Source: Megalonaias nervosa (taxonomy: Eukaryota; Mollusca; Bivalvia; Unionida; Unionidae). Taken from it: a DNA stretch of 64,000 nt. Each line of letters opens with the position of its first letter. Position 1 is the first letter of the stretch. This document shows, one piece after another, positions 19,895-33,440 of the stretch. The position numbers were made by a program, and so were the translations under genes. The DNA is taken from NCBI GenBank assembly GCA_016617855.1, contig JAECUM010004358.1:25001-89000 (forward strand), written 5' to 3'. The notes beneath the pieces were generated by a model, which was not told the DNA's origin, made no database searches, and was given only the letters and a program-made list of their open reading frames with translations.

Positions 19895-22800
19895 GTAGGT
19901 AATTTTTTCAAGTCAGAAATAAGTGTATTGCACATCATTATGTTACTTGGAGAAACGAATGTGTCTGGCACTACATATTGCTTTACTGATGGAAATTTTG
20001 CTTTTATACAGATCATCAAATAAATATATTATTTTTTAGGATTTTAAAGATTAATTATATAAAAATAATTAGCAATTAGAAATCTTGATCTTACACCATA
20101 TTTGTAACCACTATTAAATTTCATCATTACTTCATCCTGTAATTAGATTTTTGTCGTGTATTTTAGAAAATGTGCATATCCTTTTATTTTTCTTCGAAGA
20201 GTCTTAAATCAGATCAAAGAAAAAAAACTTGATTATACCATGTAATAGATGTGAACTAGCTATTTTGGATAACTCCACCCCATGAACCTTCCATAATCAA
20301 CCCTATCCATGACTGCCACAGTCAGCCATACCCACCACCACCACCAACCCCTCGCCGGTAAGCTATGCTCTTGGGAACAGCAGAGAGTCGCTGCGCCCAC
20401 CACTTGCAGTCTAGGTTGTCTGAACCAGTGAGATCACCTGGCTCCCCATTCTGCATGGACGTGCCTGGCTGGTCTGCACAAGGCCAGGAGATGACATACC
20501 ATCCATGCCAAAGGCGTCCTAACAATATGGCGGGGACTCATTTGACGTTAGCTCAGGATGGGTAATAGTGTCATTGTTGTTGCTAAGGGTAAGTTTAAGT
20601 AACCACATTTTCTGCCGTAGTCCCATGGACTAGCGTGATATTGTCAGCTGTTAGACTTCAAGGCAGTACGTGTCAACATAAGCTTGACCCGCCACATGGC
20701 AAAGAGTTTAAGCAAATGTCGAATAGTATGGGGCGGCAAGGTCAGTAATGCAGTTTTCTTTGTCTTTGCAGCTCTTTTGCTAAAAAGGACTGGACCACAT
20801 AGACTCACAGTGTACTAGTACTGTTTTGAATCTCAGGTTGATTGTGCATTCCAGCATATTAACAGGCGATAGTCTTTTGTCTAAGATGTGTATCAAGAGT
20901 TCCTGGATGATGCATTCACGTAGTCACATTTCTTATAGGTCTCACCACCCACAGGATTAACTTTTAGCAGTGTGTCATTTTTGTACAATGAATATTTCCA
21001 GTTAGCTCTATCTGATCACAAGTGGACATAAAGCTGCCAGGCGTTGATAAACTAGAACTGGTAGTTTAGGTCAGTGAGCGTGATACTGACCCGACTGGTT
21101 ATAGTCCGTGCTCATTCTAGGAATGGTGGTCTGCATTACATTTCCGACCGTACCCATACTGTAAAACTCATAGAAAATGGTTACATCCTGTTTCAAGCTG
21201 TTTTGGGTTGAGATCCCAACAAATCTGTTGTTACCAGGCACAGCTAAAACGTCGTACCATGCTGGACTGAACGAAATCTCTCAATGTGGGCACAAGGATA
21301 AGTACATACATGTTCTTCAGCCATTGACCCAACTTGTGGATTAGTTAATACAACATATATTTTCAGAACAACGGATCAGTGGTGTTGCCACAAGTACTTT
21401 GCTTTAATAGTGATGCAAAATAAAGTCTTAACCGCATCTTTAAATGTTGCTCCATCTGGAAGTATTTGTGAGGGATGGGTTTTGAATCCGGTCCAATTTA
21501 TTCACATAGCCGATAAGAACACTATTTTTTGTGGAAGAATATTGTGGACATTTGATATTCGGAATGACAGATTGCAAGATGAAGTGTTTCCAAAATCAAC
21601 TAAACTTTACCGTCTGTTGTGCAACCACTGGTTGTTGCGTCAGCATCTGTAACATCATGTTGTTAAGCAGTACTACACAGCAGGAGCAGTGGTACCAGAA
21701 ATAGTTCACAGCTTTTGCTGGTTTTATGTTTACTACTAAACAAAAAAGATTTTCACTCTCGCCAAGTGTTGTGTACTCTTGGAAGACTTTGTTGATGGTC
21801 CCCTGAATCCGAGAAAACTGGCTACGGAAGAATTCTAGGTTTATGCTGATAGCCTTTGTGTGCGTTGTTTTTCTAGCCTTTCAGTGTGAGTATTGTTTCA
21901 TTGTGCAAAGTATCGTCTTTGGTTTGGCCAAGCCTTTCCATCTCTAGCATAATGTGCTTATCGAACTCTGCAAACATCGAGAGGCTATTCACAGACTTGC
22001 CGCAAGTCCTTTGAAGCATCGCGTTGAGACACAGGATGTCTTGCATTAAGAGACTGTCAGTTGCCTGTGCCGCTGCTTCTTTGATTTACGTGTCCTCTCC
22101 TTAGCAGTTAATGGGAAAAGTATAACAAGTACTGCACTGTAGCAGGTTGGTTCTGAAAAAGAGTGACCCTTCCTCCAGTGGACCATCAGGCTGAATATGC
22201 CAGTAAAAGCATGAATGCGATAAGTTTGCTCTTCTAGGATGTGGCAATGAGTGCTGCATTCGCTCATGGTACAGACATTTCTACAATCCCTCATTAACAA
22301 AGTGTCTGTGACAATTGAGCGTGTTCCAAGTCAGGTCTATGCCAAGGGACAGCTGAGGTACCAACTGTGGGAACACGCCATGAAGACAATTGTTACGGAG
22401 TCTCTTAAAGACATGGAGCATCCGTCGCCTGATGTTGGTACCTTTCACACCCAACCAGCATCCTTGTACCCAATTGTGTGCATTTAGCTGCATAAACAGA
22501 TGCAGCCCTTGTGTTATGAGCCTTCGATTAATGTAAAACTGAAGACTTATTTCTGGACACACTAAGAGAAAACAGTATCATTGAAGCCAAGCGTCAAGCA
22601 GAAACCGTTGAGTTTCTCAGAAGTGAACGATTTTGGCAAGCTACTCGTGTGAAAAGACCTACCAGTGTTCTACTAATCTGTCCAGATCACAGCAGTGCAA
22701 TATATGGTGGATTCCTATTTTGTATGTCAAATGCCACTCCTTAAAACTTGAGACATTAAACTTTATTATGTATAATCTACTTAAAGTTACATGTTCTGTC

Positions 22801-24819
22801 AACCATCTAGAACTTCATAAGAACTATTGCAGTAGCTGTAAGTGACACGGATACAGATGAGATACTGTATGGGCTGGCATAAGAAACATGCAAGCTGTCT
22901 GCCACTCACGCAATTCCGACGTATATTGTGTCAAATCAATAATAGCACAGCAGTGTGATTGTCTGTCCGAGTTGGTGGCTTCTAGTGCAGTAGATGAATA
23001 CACAGACAGATCTTTACCCATGTGCACCTTACATCAGTGGGTTAGGATGACTGCTTCGCTGGGGTCGTCTTTGCTCAGACTGTACACTATAGGTGTAAGT
23101 AACCTTCTGCCTATAGACATCCGCGAATGTCTTGCGAGTGACTTGGAAAAAGATCCAGTGATCCAGATCTCTTCGCCAAGAACATAAGCAACCTTCTTTA
23201 GAAACAGTGTGGTACTAGCACCAATTTCAGCTGGTCTGATTACCTGTAGACTTGTAGATTGGTTGCGTCAGCACAGCCGAGTATGCAAACTGCTCAGGAA
23301 GTGACGTAGGTTACCAAGGTTAAACATTCAGGTGGAGTTGCTGCTGATTAAAGGCTTGCTGGGATAATGAAAAGACTCCAGGCGAAGACAAAAGCAGAGA
23401 CCAAATAGATCCAAGCCTTTCCGGCAGAGAAACAATTGGCGATGCCAATTTGCTTTCTTTATGGATGTCAGTCTTGGTAATTGGCCTTCTTTACATCTCA
23501 TCTGGTGCAGCCCCAAAAAAGCAATGTGAGGGGAAAAGACAGCACAGACAAAGCCCACAGCATCTATTAGACATGCACCTGACCCATTTTATATAATAGT
23601 AATGCGTGCAAACGTAAATATGTTGAAAACCGTGCAAGATGTATACACCACCACATGCCAAGGATATAGGAAACTTTGTTCACTATGGAGACTTGCTCTG
23701 CAGCCTATCTTGGGGGATGAGGGTATTGGATGACTGCTGAATAAAATTATTAAAAAGCTCAAACAAGCCAAACTGGGTCAACTCGACTTCAAAGATGGTG
23801 CAAAGGTCATATACGCCATAGCATTGAGCCTCTGGATGCCAGATGTGCTTTTCAAACAAGGCATCATTTGTGATAATATTAAGTCTGTATCATGGCTACA
23901 GTTGCTCTCATGATCGGCGAGGCAATCTTCAAACGCAATAGCAGTAGGACTCACTGACGCACACTTTGTTCTCTTTAGTGAACACAACTGAGTCCGACAC
24001 CGAACACACCCTCAAAAACAAGGCGATTGAAGGACTCCAAAGTTAGCAAGCAGGATATTCTGTACGCTTAGCAAGCACCTCAGTTAGTTCAAAGAGAGGC
24101 TGAGTGATAAACAGCATGCTGAAAGTAATGACGAGGACTCCAGTGCTTCTTTTCCCATGTAAGGGCAGGTGACTGGCAGACAAACCTGCAGAACAAAAAG
24201 CCTAACCCGTCTGACTTCCACATTCCATCCACCGAGCGTGGGAAATACAAGCTGATGTTTGTCGCTGCTGTGGGCTATATTGTCTATAAATATTTTCAAC
24301 CCTTCCCAAGATCTGCCTGTTAGCAGCACAAGAGCCGGTATGAAGGCATTGTTAGCAATTACAGCATCTGTATGAACTCACAGAGGTCATGACTGCTTGT
24401 TCACCATGTTTGTTTGTGCAGCTGGTACATCGTGCCTCATCTCGCAGAAGAGCAAGACATAAAATGGGACAAGAGAAGGAGCTTTTGGCACACATTAGTG
24501 GAGAAAGTCTCAAGCTTTCATGACTTAAGAAGCATCGTAGAGAGCTCAATGGAGAGTTTATGCGACACAATCTGTTGTCCTGTACCATGCAAGCACTATC
24601 CCGTGTTCCACAAAACTGCCTAACCGCATTGCGTGATCTCAGAGTTCTTTTATTTCCCAGACTGCCAAGACATGGTTATATGCTTTCCTGGACTACCTCG
24701 CCATGGTTGGCATGGTATCTGCTGTCAAGTTGGAACGCAAATTCCTAATTTATACTTCATTAGCAGACATCACTGCAAACTGCTGATACCACAAAACACA
24801 CTGACGTATTGAATATTAA
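19895..24819. other. SLC23A intron C-D, unresolved degraded part
   Basis: These 4.9 kb have many short open frames on both strands but none I can assign. The composition is less AT-rich than the surrounding introns. The part next to the integrase and polymerase remnants probably once belonged to the same Polinton-type insertion. One short frame near 23.8 kb (ALSLWMPDV) faintly recalls the capsid block LSLWMP at 3.55 kb, but not enough to call it. Confidence 0.4.
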
Positions 24820-25420
24820 GTTTGAGGCAATATGCTACAACCTGCGAGGTTCCTGGAAGTGCGTGACAGTGATCAAGAAAGTGGCAGAAGCCACCATAGG
24901 CTCACTGTATGATGCCAGGACAAGGCTGTATGGCTGTATGTCAGATATCCCTACCATCTTCACGTAAAATCCCAAGGCCGCAGTTTGATGTTTCAACCTT
25001 ATGGAGGTACACCAGGCAGACGTTTTGTTTCTTTCGCACGACAAGACTGGGCGACACACATGAGTATACGCTGACTTTGGTTGTTGTCACCAGCCATTAT
25101 AAGGAAGTTGAGCCTCTGCCCGCAAGTAAATTATGCCTACTCTCTTGCATGTATTTATAAGCAGGACTCGCCAAAGTTATCAAAACCACTGAAGGTTGAC
25201 ACCAGCAATATGTTTACGGACCCCATAACGCAATTTGAAGCCAAGCACTACAAGCATGTGAGGCCCGGCGTGGCGGAAACCACCACGCACAGGGAATTGT
25301 GGAGCAGTTCAGGCATACTCTAGCTTAGGGACTCATTGAGCACCAGTGCAATTATGAGATGTTGCTTTCCGATGTCCAGCTTGAGAGATAAACTACAAGC
25401 TCTCGCATTAACATTACAGC
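24820..25420 (+). pseudogene. Polinton integrase remnant, intronic
   Basis: Shifting frames give YNLRGSWK and IKKVAEAT, then KIPRPQFDVST, HQADVLFLSHDKTG (first aspartate), YTLTLVVVTSHYKEVEPL, KVDTSNMF (second aspartate) and AQGIVEQFRHTLA (glutamate). The same blocks occur, better kept, in the integrase at 49719 (YYSPRGYW, QADILFLPHD, YALTVVDVASRYKEAVPL, QVDPDKEF, DQAIVERFNRTLA). So the two belong to one integrase family and keep traces of all three acidic residues. Several frameshifts and stops make it dead. It is followed, convergently, by the polymerase remnant, the same INT-to-polymerase arrangement as at 49.7-54.4 kb. Confidence 0.8.
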
Positions 25421-25714
25421 GTGTAGTACTGGGTTGGTTCATCATCTACCGGCCATCGTGGCAGCCCTAAACGACGAGGTAATATGGCTTACAGTTTAAA
25501 AAGTGCTTATGTCATTCTTGGTACATCTGTGTAATTGGAACAATGAATGTCTGCAGCATCTGTGATGCGTCCTGCTTGAAAGTTATGTTATGCATGCCCC
25601 AAAAAACACTGGTACAGTACCAATATACAAAAGAAGAGCTCAAAAGGCGGGCATTCTTATGTGGTTAGTAGCTCGTTGAGGTGCTTCTCCATCATGGCGT
25701 GTTGCTCTTATGTG

Positions 25715-28700
25715 GTGCAGTAGATGCCATATGTACGCATCATCATGATGTCGTGGGGCCCTATCCGCTTATTGATGTCCATAACACTTAGGATTATCTT
25801 GTTCATGTGGTACACCCCTTATTTTGGGGTGATCGCTGTGGAGGGCAGTCATGGAATGGCTCTTTTCTCTTTTGGTAACACTGGGGGTAGAAGTAACAAA
25901 CAAAATATCAGCCTTTATGACTGTCCTCATGATACCTTTGGCCTTAGGTATCTCTGTGCTCTCCGCTTTCAATATCGCATACATCTTGGGACAGAAGCCA
26001 ACGAATTCATTAATAGGCTACCCAGGCACTCATCCTGGAATCTGCCTATGACCCTTTTATTGGTTCCATAGTATTTTAAAAATAATTCCTCATGTTATGG
26101 AAGTAAACAAATTCAGCTGTATTGCGGTAGACATCGGCAGTCTAGATGCTAAGCAGCAGACTGTCAGTGTCCATGTAGAACAGTTGCGTCTTGTTCCCTT
26201 AACACTTTGACCTGAGATTAATAGTTGTATGTAAGTGCTTGCTCTGGTCAAGGATCACCGTATAGATGAGATGGTTGAGCTTTAAGATGGAATTGTGGAA
26301 CAAGGTGGCAGAGGAAGACCTTTCTCGACGAGAATGCTGCATCGGCGCTCAGGAGGCACACATTGTTCTGCTCACCCTCAGGCTGCACACGATCTACTCA
26401 ATTTCATTCCTTCGGTTCTCCACAGTCTTTCTGAGGATAGAGTTGTTCATCAGCTAGAAGAAATCTTTTTACAACTTAGATTTTGCCTCAGTCTTTAGTT
26501 GTATTTATGGCACCATCCACTTGCTTTGGTCAAGCCTCATCACTTGATGAAACTTGTTGATGCATAGCCATAGCTTGATGTATAGCTGGAGATTTCTGTA
26601 CTGGACTTTATAGTACTTTTTGTTTTAGTCGGCTGGGAACTGGCTTTGCACATTCAGTAAATGTGCCACCCAGATCATCGTATGAAACACTTATGGCTTC
26701 TGGAGTCAGTGGATAGTCACTATGTACATTGTGAAGCTCCTCCATTTATTCAAGGTGGACTCTAGGATTTAGCCCTTGGGTGTATCTGCTGTGATAGTTC
26801 CGAGTTCAGGCCAGCCCACTCAAATCCACCTGTAGGCAAATGTCGACTCGTGTCCTAAGTATATAGGTTGTTGAATAGATTAGCATATCCAGCTTGTTGT
26901 CTTTTCATTGTCATAATCTTGATACTTTGGGTTCTTTGCTTTAGTGTATCACCTGCTCACCATTGTGATGCCACCATGGATGACCTTCTCAAAAAACTAG
27001 TGCTTGTCAATGTATGTCAGTAGCTCAAGCTTCACACCTGTGACACAGTATGCCTCCTTCAGTAGGCTAGTTATCAGATTTTCCACACTATAGACTGGAC
27101 ACTCAACAAACTCCATCTGCCATACAGAGAACATCTGCATATTGTTTGGAAGAGTGCTTACTCAGCAAGGCTCTTCTGATTACCATCATGATCCAGTGGC
27201 CATTATAGCCATGCATGTTATAGAGCAAGTGTCACCTTTGTTGTCTTGTGATAGATTTGCAGCCAGGGGTTACATGCTTTGTGGACTGCAACATGGTATT
27301 TGCCAGTAATATGCCAATGATTTCACACCCTATACCCTATCATTACCTTGTACCCAGCCACAAATGTGATAGTTTGTTGCCTCTTGGAAAGCCTTGTGGT
27401 CATTTCCATCAACATTCATCTCAGCTAAATTTTGATATACCTCTCAGATTTGCTCAAGTTCATGCTCGAGGCTCAGAATTAATGTTGTGACTGCCTCCAT
27501 GTAATAAAACTCCTTGGAGACTTCATTACAACTAACAACTTTGTAGCAAAAGCTACATGGGACCTGGTCAGCCACTTTCTATGTGCAGCTTTAATCCATA
27601 TCATTGGCAGAGTCTTCAAGTGGCATGTTCAGTGCCTTGAAATTCACATACATGATATATGTAACATGCATCTGGTAGGGGTGGTTCTGGAAGGCTAGAA
27701 TGTTCTTTCCTGGGTCTGGTACTACTTTTGCTTATACTTTAGCAGATGTGCAGACACCAGTGACAGACATTCTTCTTCTCAATGTGTTTATTGTGCTGGT
27801 GCACACACCTGCTTTGGTCTTTGTTGGATATTGTGGCTCTTTCACTGTCTATGAGCAACAGTAGTTCTCATATATGCTGCCTGACTTCCTTACTATGTAT
27901 TTCAGCCAAAGGTACTAACTGCAATGGTTGGGTTTCGGTACTCAAACTTGCCAATATCACTGACTTTGACAGGAAAGTTAATGCCAGCAACTTTTCATTT
28001 GCCAAGGTGCTAACAGTACTCGCCTGGTCAATCAAAATGATCATGAGCTGTGTTCAAAGCAGACATTATGGCTCACTCAAGACATAGAGTGTCTGTGTTC
28101 TTTACATTGATAACAACTTTCTTGGCTTCTGTGGTCAGTGGTGTTGAAATGTAGCTCTGGCTACACAATGGGCATTACTACATTGTAATGAGGGAAAACA
28201 CTTGACAGTAAGCAAATGACATCCAGACCTATTGTACACATATTCTTTAATGTGCCTTGATATGGTGATATTATCTGGGGCAACCAACCAATCAATTTCA
28301 TCAGTTTGCAGTAAGGCTGTGGCAGCATTCTGGAAAATAGGCTATAACATTTCTGCTGTCTTGCTCAGCTTTATCATCATAGACGTTTTACAGGCCTGGC
28401 ACAGCTTTCTCTAGCTGTACTGTTAACACTAAACTTCAGGCCATTTAGTATCCTCAGTTTCTTTTCAATAACATCCTGTGTACTAAAAGCTATGGCACTG
28501 AAAAATATTGATGCATCAGCTTCAAGGCTGTGCTTTTCTGGAAAAGTGGCATGATAGTCTTTAACAATTTCACTGGCTTTACCTTGATGTTCTACAAAGA
28601 TGGGTAATTTTTTTTAGAGCTTGGCCATTCTATTAATTTTTATCAGCTTGGGGACATTATCCTGCCTTGGGACTAGCATGGAGTCTGAACCCTACACCTG
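25715..28700 (-). pseudogene. Family-B DNA polymerase of Polinton type, intronic
   Basis: Read on the minus strand from right to left, broken frames give KKVVINVKNTDTLCLE (about 28.1 kb), FPVKVSDIGKFEYRNP, a zinc-finger-like KHIEKKNVCHWC, and NYHICGWVQGNDRV followed by HITGKYHVAVHKACN. The block VKLELLTYID with FFEKVIHGGITMVS (about 27.0 kb) is followed by KAKNPKYQDYDNEK, which is expected just before polymerase motif A. MNNSILRKTVENRR marks motif B, and YMDTDS (26160-26177) is an intact motif C. The end is KRVIGRFQDE, EIPKAKGIMRTVIK and a C-terminal tail at about 25.72-25.85 kb. This order is that of the large PolB proteins common in cnidarian, insect and mollusc Polintons. It differs from the polymerase at 53 kb. 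It has many stops and frameshifts. Confidence 0.85.
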
Positions 28701-29590
28701 GAAGCTGTATCCAGTGATGGAGTTGAAACAAGTGGCACAACCTTGAGTCTGGGAGCCAGAAGTAGCCATAAGGCTGGAACTGGATGATGAATCAGTGCAT
28801 AAATCTTATCAACTATGTATTTTTTGTCCCCTTCTGAACATCTCATTCAAATGTGTGATAGTAGTCACTGTGGTAGATATTGTGTTATCCAATATATATA
28901 ATTACAAGTGGATTAAAACTCTACAAGGACCTTGGTGTACAGTTTTGTTGCCTTAATCTCTATTCATTTCAGGTCTCTTACTGTGGTAGTAACCACCCAA
29001 ACATGGGCAGATCTGATGATAGGGTCTATCAAACATGACTGGATTTGGCACTTCCTCCAATGGCACAATACATATTCACAGTATTTCTGGACAGCTTCAG
29101 TCAGGTGCACTTGTCTTTGGTTAGATGTGATGTAGCTCCAAGGTATACAAGATTCCAGAAGCAATATATACAATACTGTAGTTCTATTTTTCTAACTTGT
29201 ATAATAAACCATATATCTCACAAAACTCTTGGTGTGCTATGAGAAAAATGCAGAAATGACCCGAGCGAGAAGCATGGGAAACTGAGCACCATGGACCTCC
29301 AGTGCTCCCAAGGGATAGACCATCAGGGAGGGGTTGTTGGTGGAGTTGGCTTGGGGTGGGCAGAGTGTGATGGGATGGTGGTACAAAACACCAAGTTCAC
29401 ATTTACACATACAGTCTGGATATATCTTATTTACACAGGTGAGAAAGGAAAACTTGATTCCACTAGTATATTTCTTTCCTTTCAATGAAACACTTTTCTT
29501 AATGCATTGGTAATTAATGCAAACATTTACCTGAAATTAGTATTCATTTTTGGCTCATCATTATGATTAGATTTTATGATTCTGTTGCAG
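28701..29590. other. End of SLC23A intron C-D
   Basis: No further element is recognised. The last 60 bp before exon D are T-rich and end attctgttgcag, a good acceptor. Confidence 0.6.
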
Positions 29591-29686
29591 GAGTTAGTGA
29601 GCTTGACCAGGTTCTCACAGTCCTTCTCAGTACTGCAATGTTTCTGGGTGGCATTATAGGTTTTGTCCTTGACAATACAGTTCCTG
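29591..29686 (+). CDS. SLC23A: SLC23-type transporter, exon D
   Basis: The phase-1 exon follows acceptor ctgttgcag and ends with donor gtaagt in phase 1. It reads [20 protein letters not shown], then [12 protein letters not shown]. The family equivalent is 'GIDQVLNVLLTTAMFVGG... FILDNTIPGT', a late membrane helix and the start of the C-terminal tail. The frame fits exons C and E exactly. The preceding intron is 9.7 kb, enlarged by the polymerase/integrase remnants. Confidence 0.95.
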
Positions 29687-32175
29687 GTAAGTTGTCTATA
29701 TCAGGTCAGCTTACTGGAGGCAAACTATGACAGTATGTTTTTAGTCAAACATGACACTTGTTAGTGGAATAAATTGCATAAATGAATTCATTCAATCAAG
29801 ATGTACAGATTTTTTTCTTGCTTCTCTTGATTCATAGACTTTAGAACATCATTCATCCATACTCTTACTGCTCAGTTAAACATGTGCTCAGACCAACAAA
29901 TTCTGAGTACAGCAGATTTGTACCTTTGGATGATGCACATGTGGTTCAGATTCAGCAATGATCCAAATTAATGAGGTTCAGATAAGTGAAATTATTCTGT
30001 ATTTTCCTCATATTGGTGTCATGCAGTGTGCAAAATCACTGCCCGACCGTCAGTCCAAAGCCAGTTGTTTCACATCAGACCAAAAGAAATATAAAGTTTC
30101 TGGTTCTTTCATCCACCTGACATTTTGATATGCATAAATTGTTAATTGTATTGCATCCACTTTCAACTCTTTATGTATATCAATTGAATTCGAAACTAAT
30201 ATTTCCTTGCAAAGTTAAGACCCAGCTAGAAACATAGAACCGTCATGCCTACCATCTTTAGCATATTGATTCTCAAATGGTATTTGATTATATATATATT
30301 AAAACTAATTCACCAATCAGAAAAGAATTGTTTATTAGAACACTTTCTCTTTTAGAACATTTCAGTTTAATAACATTGTCCAAATTCCAAATTACTATGT
30401 AGTCTAAAAGCTTTATTATCATGTTCCTTTCTTTCAATGTTTAACTTTTTCTTGAGTTTGATTTGTGTGATCCATTTGAGAAATTTAGCTCCATTATGAA
30501 GTTTTTGTTAGGTATTGCAATAAACAATGATGGTCATTTAAATAATAAAGATGTAACAACAAAGGTTCCAGGTAACAAAAGCTTCATAATCGCATCATTA
30601 ATAATTGGTAAATAACAAAGGCACCTGGTAACAAAGGCATGATAATCACACATCATTCATTATCAGTACTTTAGAATAACCAGTAGCTGTCTCAATGCAA
30701 TTAAAGCATAAAAAGAGATGATTTGGTTTTGTACATTTTTGACTAAATATCTTTGAAAAATTCCTTTGGCTTAAATTTGAAGTCAAGGTACAGATGAATT
30801 CTAATCCAGAGATGCTTCATGAGCCTTGATAAACACATTCAGTGTGAAATAAATGTATTGTTTGCAATCAGTAGGATTTAGTTTGCATGGCATGATGTTT
30901 TCACAGATTGTGTTGCAAACTATTTTCTCACAACAGTGAGCAATAGATATCATTACTTGTCATAGTGCTGCTGCTGCTGATGATGATGTTTCCCTTGCTG
31001 TGGTAGATAACTCTTTACACCTACACAAGTGTGGTAACAAGGATGTTGATTTCTCAGATTATGTTAATTATGATGGTGATACTATCACATCTGTGATACC
31101 AACAGTTGAGGATATTATTTGTTAAATTAGTGGTCACCAGGAAGTAACTGATGTTTCGGCTGCTGAAAGTGTTGAGGATGCCAAGATTCAGTACCAGCGA
31201 TTGTACCCAAAACCAGCAAGGTTCTAGTTGGCACAATATAAATTAGACTTTACCTACAAGCTCAATGTGACATTTAACATCAGACTATACCATCAACTCA
31301 GAGTGACATATCAGACGTTAGACTGTACCTGCAAGTTCAGTGTGACATTTCGGACATTAGACTGTATCTATGTGTTCATTGTGATACACTTGATGTTCTT
31401 CGAGTATTTGCATATCATTAAAAACATATCAACAGAAAGTCTCAGATAAATAAAGAACAAATGACAATTTTCTTCAATCCATATAAATAAAGGCCTGACT
31501 TTAAATAATTTACCTGTGGTTAAGTTATTGAACACAATTTTCACATAAAAGTTATTTTTATGATTCAATGGCTGAAACATGTACATGTATGTTGACACTT
31601 ATATGATAGCAAAACTTACTGGTTTATCTCTTTTTCCCTGTTAACAGGCAATTATGCAGATATATGTGGTTTGAAAATTTTATTACCATTACATAGGAGT
31701 TCTAAACAGTACTCAAACAAGTATAAATTGTTTGCTAAATTTATGTCCAATGTCATCAGCATGGTCAAGAAACAATAATCTATGTAACATGTTGCTTAGT
31801 TTTTGATGCCATTCATTTTGTAAAACTAACCAAAAACTCCTAATTGTAAACAGGTTCATAAACTTCAAAAGCTATTGGGTCATGTAGATAATTCAATGCT
31901 CCAGTTATTTAACATAACCAGACGGACCTGACCAATGACATAAGTACATTAAAGTTAGTAATGAAAACTAAAATTACCCAAAGTATAAAATATATATGAG
32001 GAAAACATTTTCTGCTTAAAATGAAAAACAGCATAGTGTAATTTTGAAATCTCTAAAGTATCATATTTATTTATGCATTGTTTTCAGCTGACAATTAATT
32101 ATTATTATTGATAATGGTTTGCAAAACAAGTTGATCATCATTATGAATTATGACTCATATGTAAATGAGTGTTAA

Positions 32176-33440
32176 TATCAACAGCAATATAAGGGTCTAA
32201 GATCAATGTAAGGTGCTCTCCAGCATTAGAATGATCTAAGAATAATATGAGGTGTTCTGTGGCAGTAAAAGGGTCTAAGATAAATGTAGGGTGTTGTACA
32301 GAAGTAATAGGGTCAAAGATCAATACGAGGTGTTCTATGGCAGTAATAGGGTCAAAGATCAATACGAGATGTTCTACAACAGTAATAGGATCAAAGACCA
32401 ATGTGAGGTGTTCAACAGCAGTTAAAGGATCAGAGATCAATGTGAGGTATTCTATGGCAGTAAAAGGATCTAAGATCAATATGAGGTGTTCCACAACAGT
32501 TAAAGGGTCTGAGATCAATATGAGATATTATATGGCAGTAAAAGGGCCTAAGATCAATGTGAAATATTCTACAACAGTAAAAGGGTCTAAGATCAATGTG
32601 TGGTGTTCTACAGCAGTTAAAGGGTCTGAGATCAGTGTGAGGTATTCTATGGCAGTAAAAGGATCTAAGATTAGTGTGAGGTGTTCTTCAACAGTAAAAG
32701 TGTCCAAGATAGATGTGAAGTGTTGTTCTACAGCAGTAAAAGGGTCCAAGATAGTTGTGAAGTGTTCTGTAGCAGTAAAAGTGTCTAAGATATATGTCAG
32801 GTGTTCTTCAACAATAAAAGGGTATAAGATAAATGTGAAGTTAACTACAGCAGTAAACGGGTCTGAGATAAATGTGAGACATTCTTCAGCAGTTAATGGG
32901 TCTATAGTCTAACATGAGTGAGAGGTATTCTACAGCAGCAAAAGGGTCGAGATAAATGTGAGGTGTTCTACAGCAGTAAAAGGGTCTAAAATCAATACAT
33001 GGTGTTCTGCGGCGGTAAAAGTGTCTAAGATATATATGAGGTATTCTACAATAGTAAAAGGGTCTAAGACGAATGAGAGGTGTTCCACAGCAGTTAAAGG
33101 GTCTGAAGTCAGTGTGAGGTATTCTATAGCAGTAAAAGGGTCTGAGATCAGTGTGAGGTGTTCTTCAGCAGTGAAAGGGTCTAAGATTAATATGAGGTGT
33201 TTCACAGCAGTTAAAGTGTCTGAGATCAGTGTGAGGTATTCTATAGCAGTAAAAGGGTGTGATATAGTGTGAGGTGTTCTTCAGCAGTGAAAGGGTCTAA
33301 GATTAATGTGAAGATCCTGCAACTGTAAAAGGGTCAAAGATTAATGTGAGGTGCTCTACAGCAACTGTAAAAGGGTACAAGATAAATGTGATGTTTTACA
33401 GGAGTAAATGTTCTAAGATAAATATAAGGTGTTCTAGAGC
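32176..33440. repeat. 39-bp minisatellite, ~32 copies, open in frame on both strands
   Basis: The unit is about ggtgttctacagcagtaaaa plus gggtctaagatcaatgtga, 39 bp or 13 codons. Because the period is a multiple of three, long open frames arise on + (32247-32912, 32958-33272; repeating RCSTAVKGSKINV) and on - (32141-33205). Units alternate between 'gtctaagat' and 'gtctgagat' types. There is no start context, splice signal or flanking coding sequence. It sits in an intron, so I read it as a minisatellite rather than a gene. Confidence 0.93.

Noticed and set aside
23760..23900. Fragment of a Polinton major capsid protein (ALSLWMPDV)
   Set aside because: Only one short block resembles the capsid centre at 3.55 kb; flanking blocks are absent.
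32141..33272. Repetitive protein-coding genes on both strands
   Set aside because: Frames result from a stop-free 39-bp minisatellite whose period is a multiple of three; no start, splice or flanking coding context.
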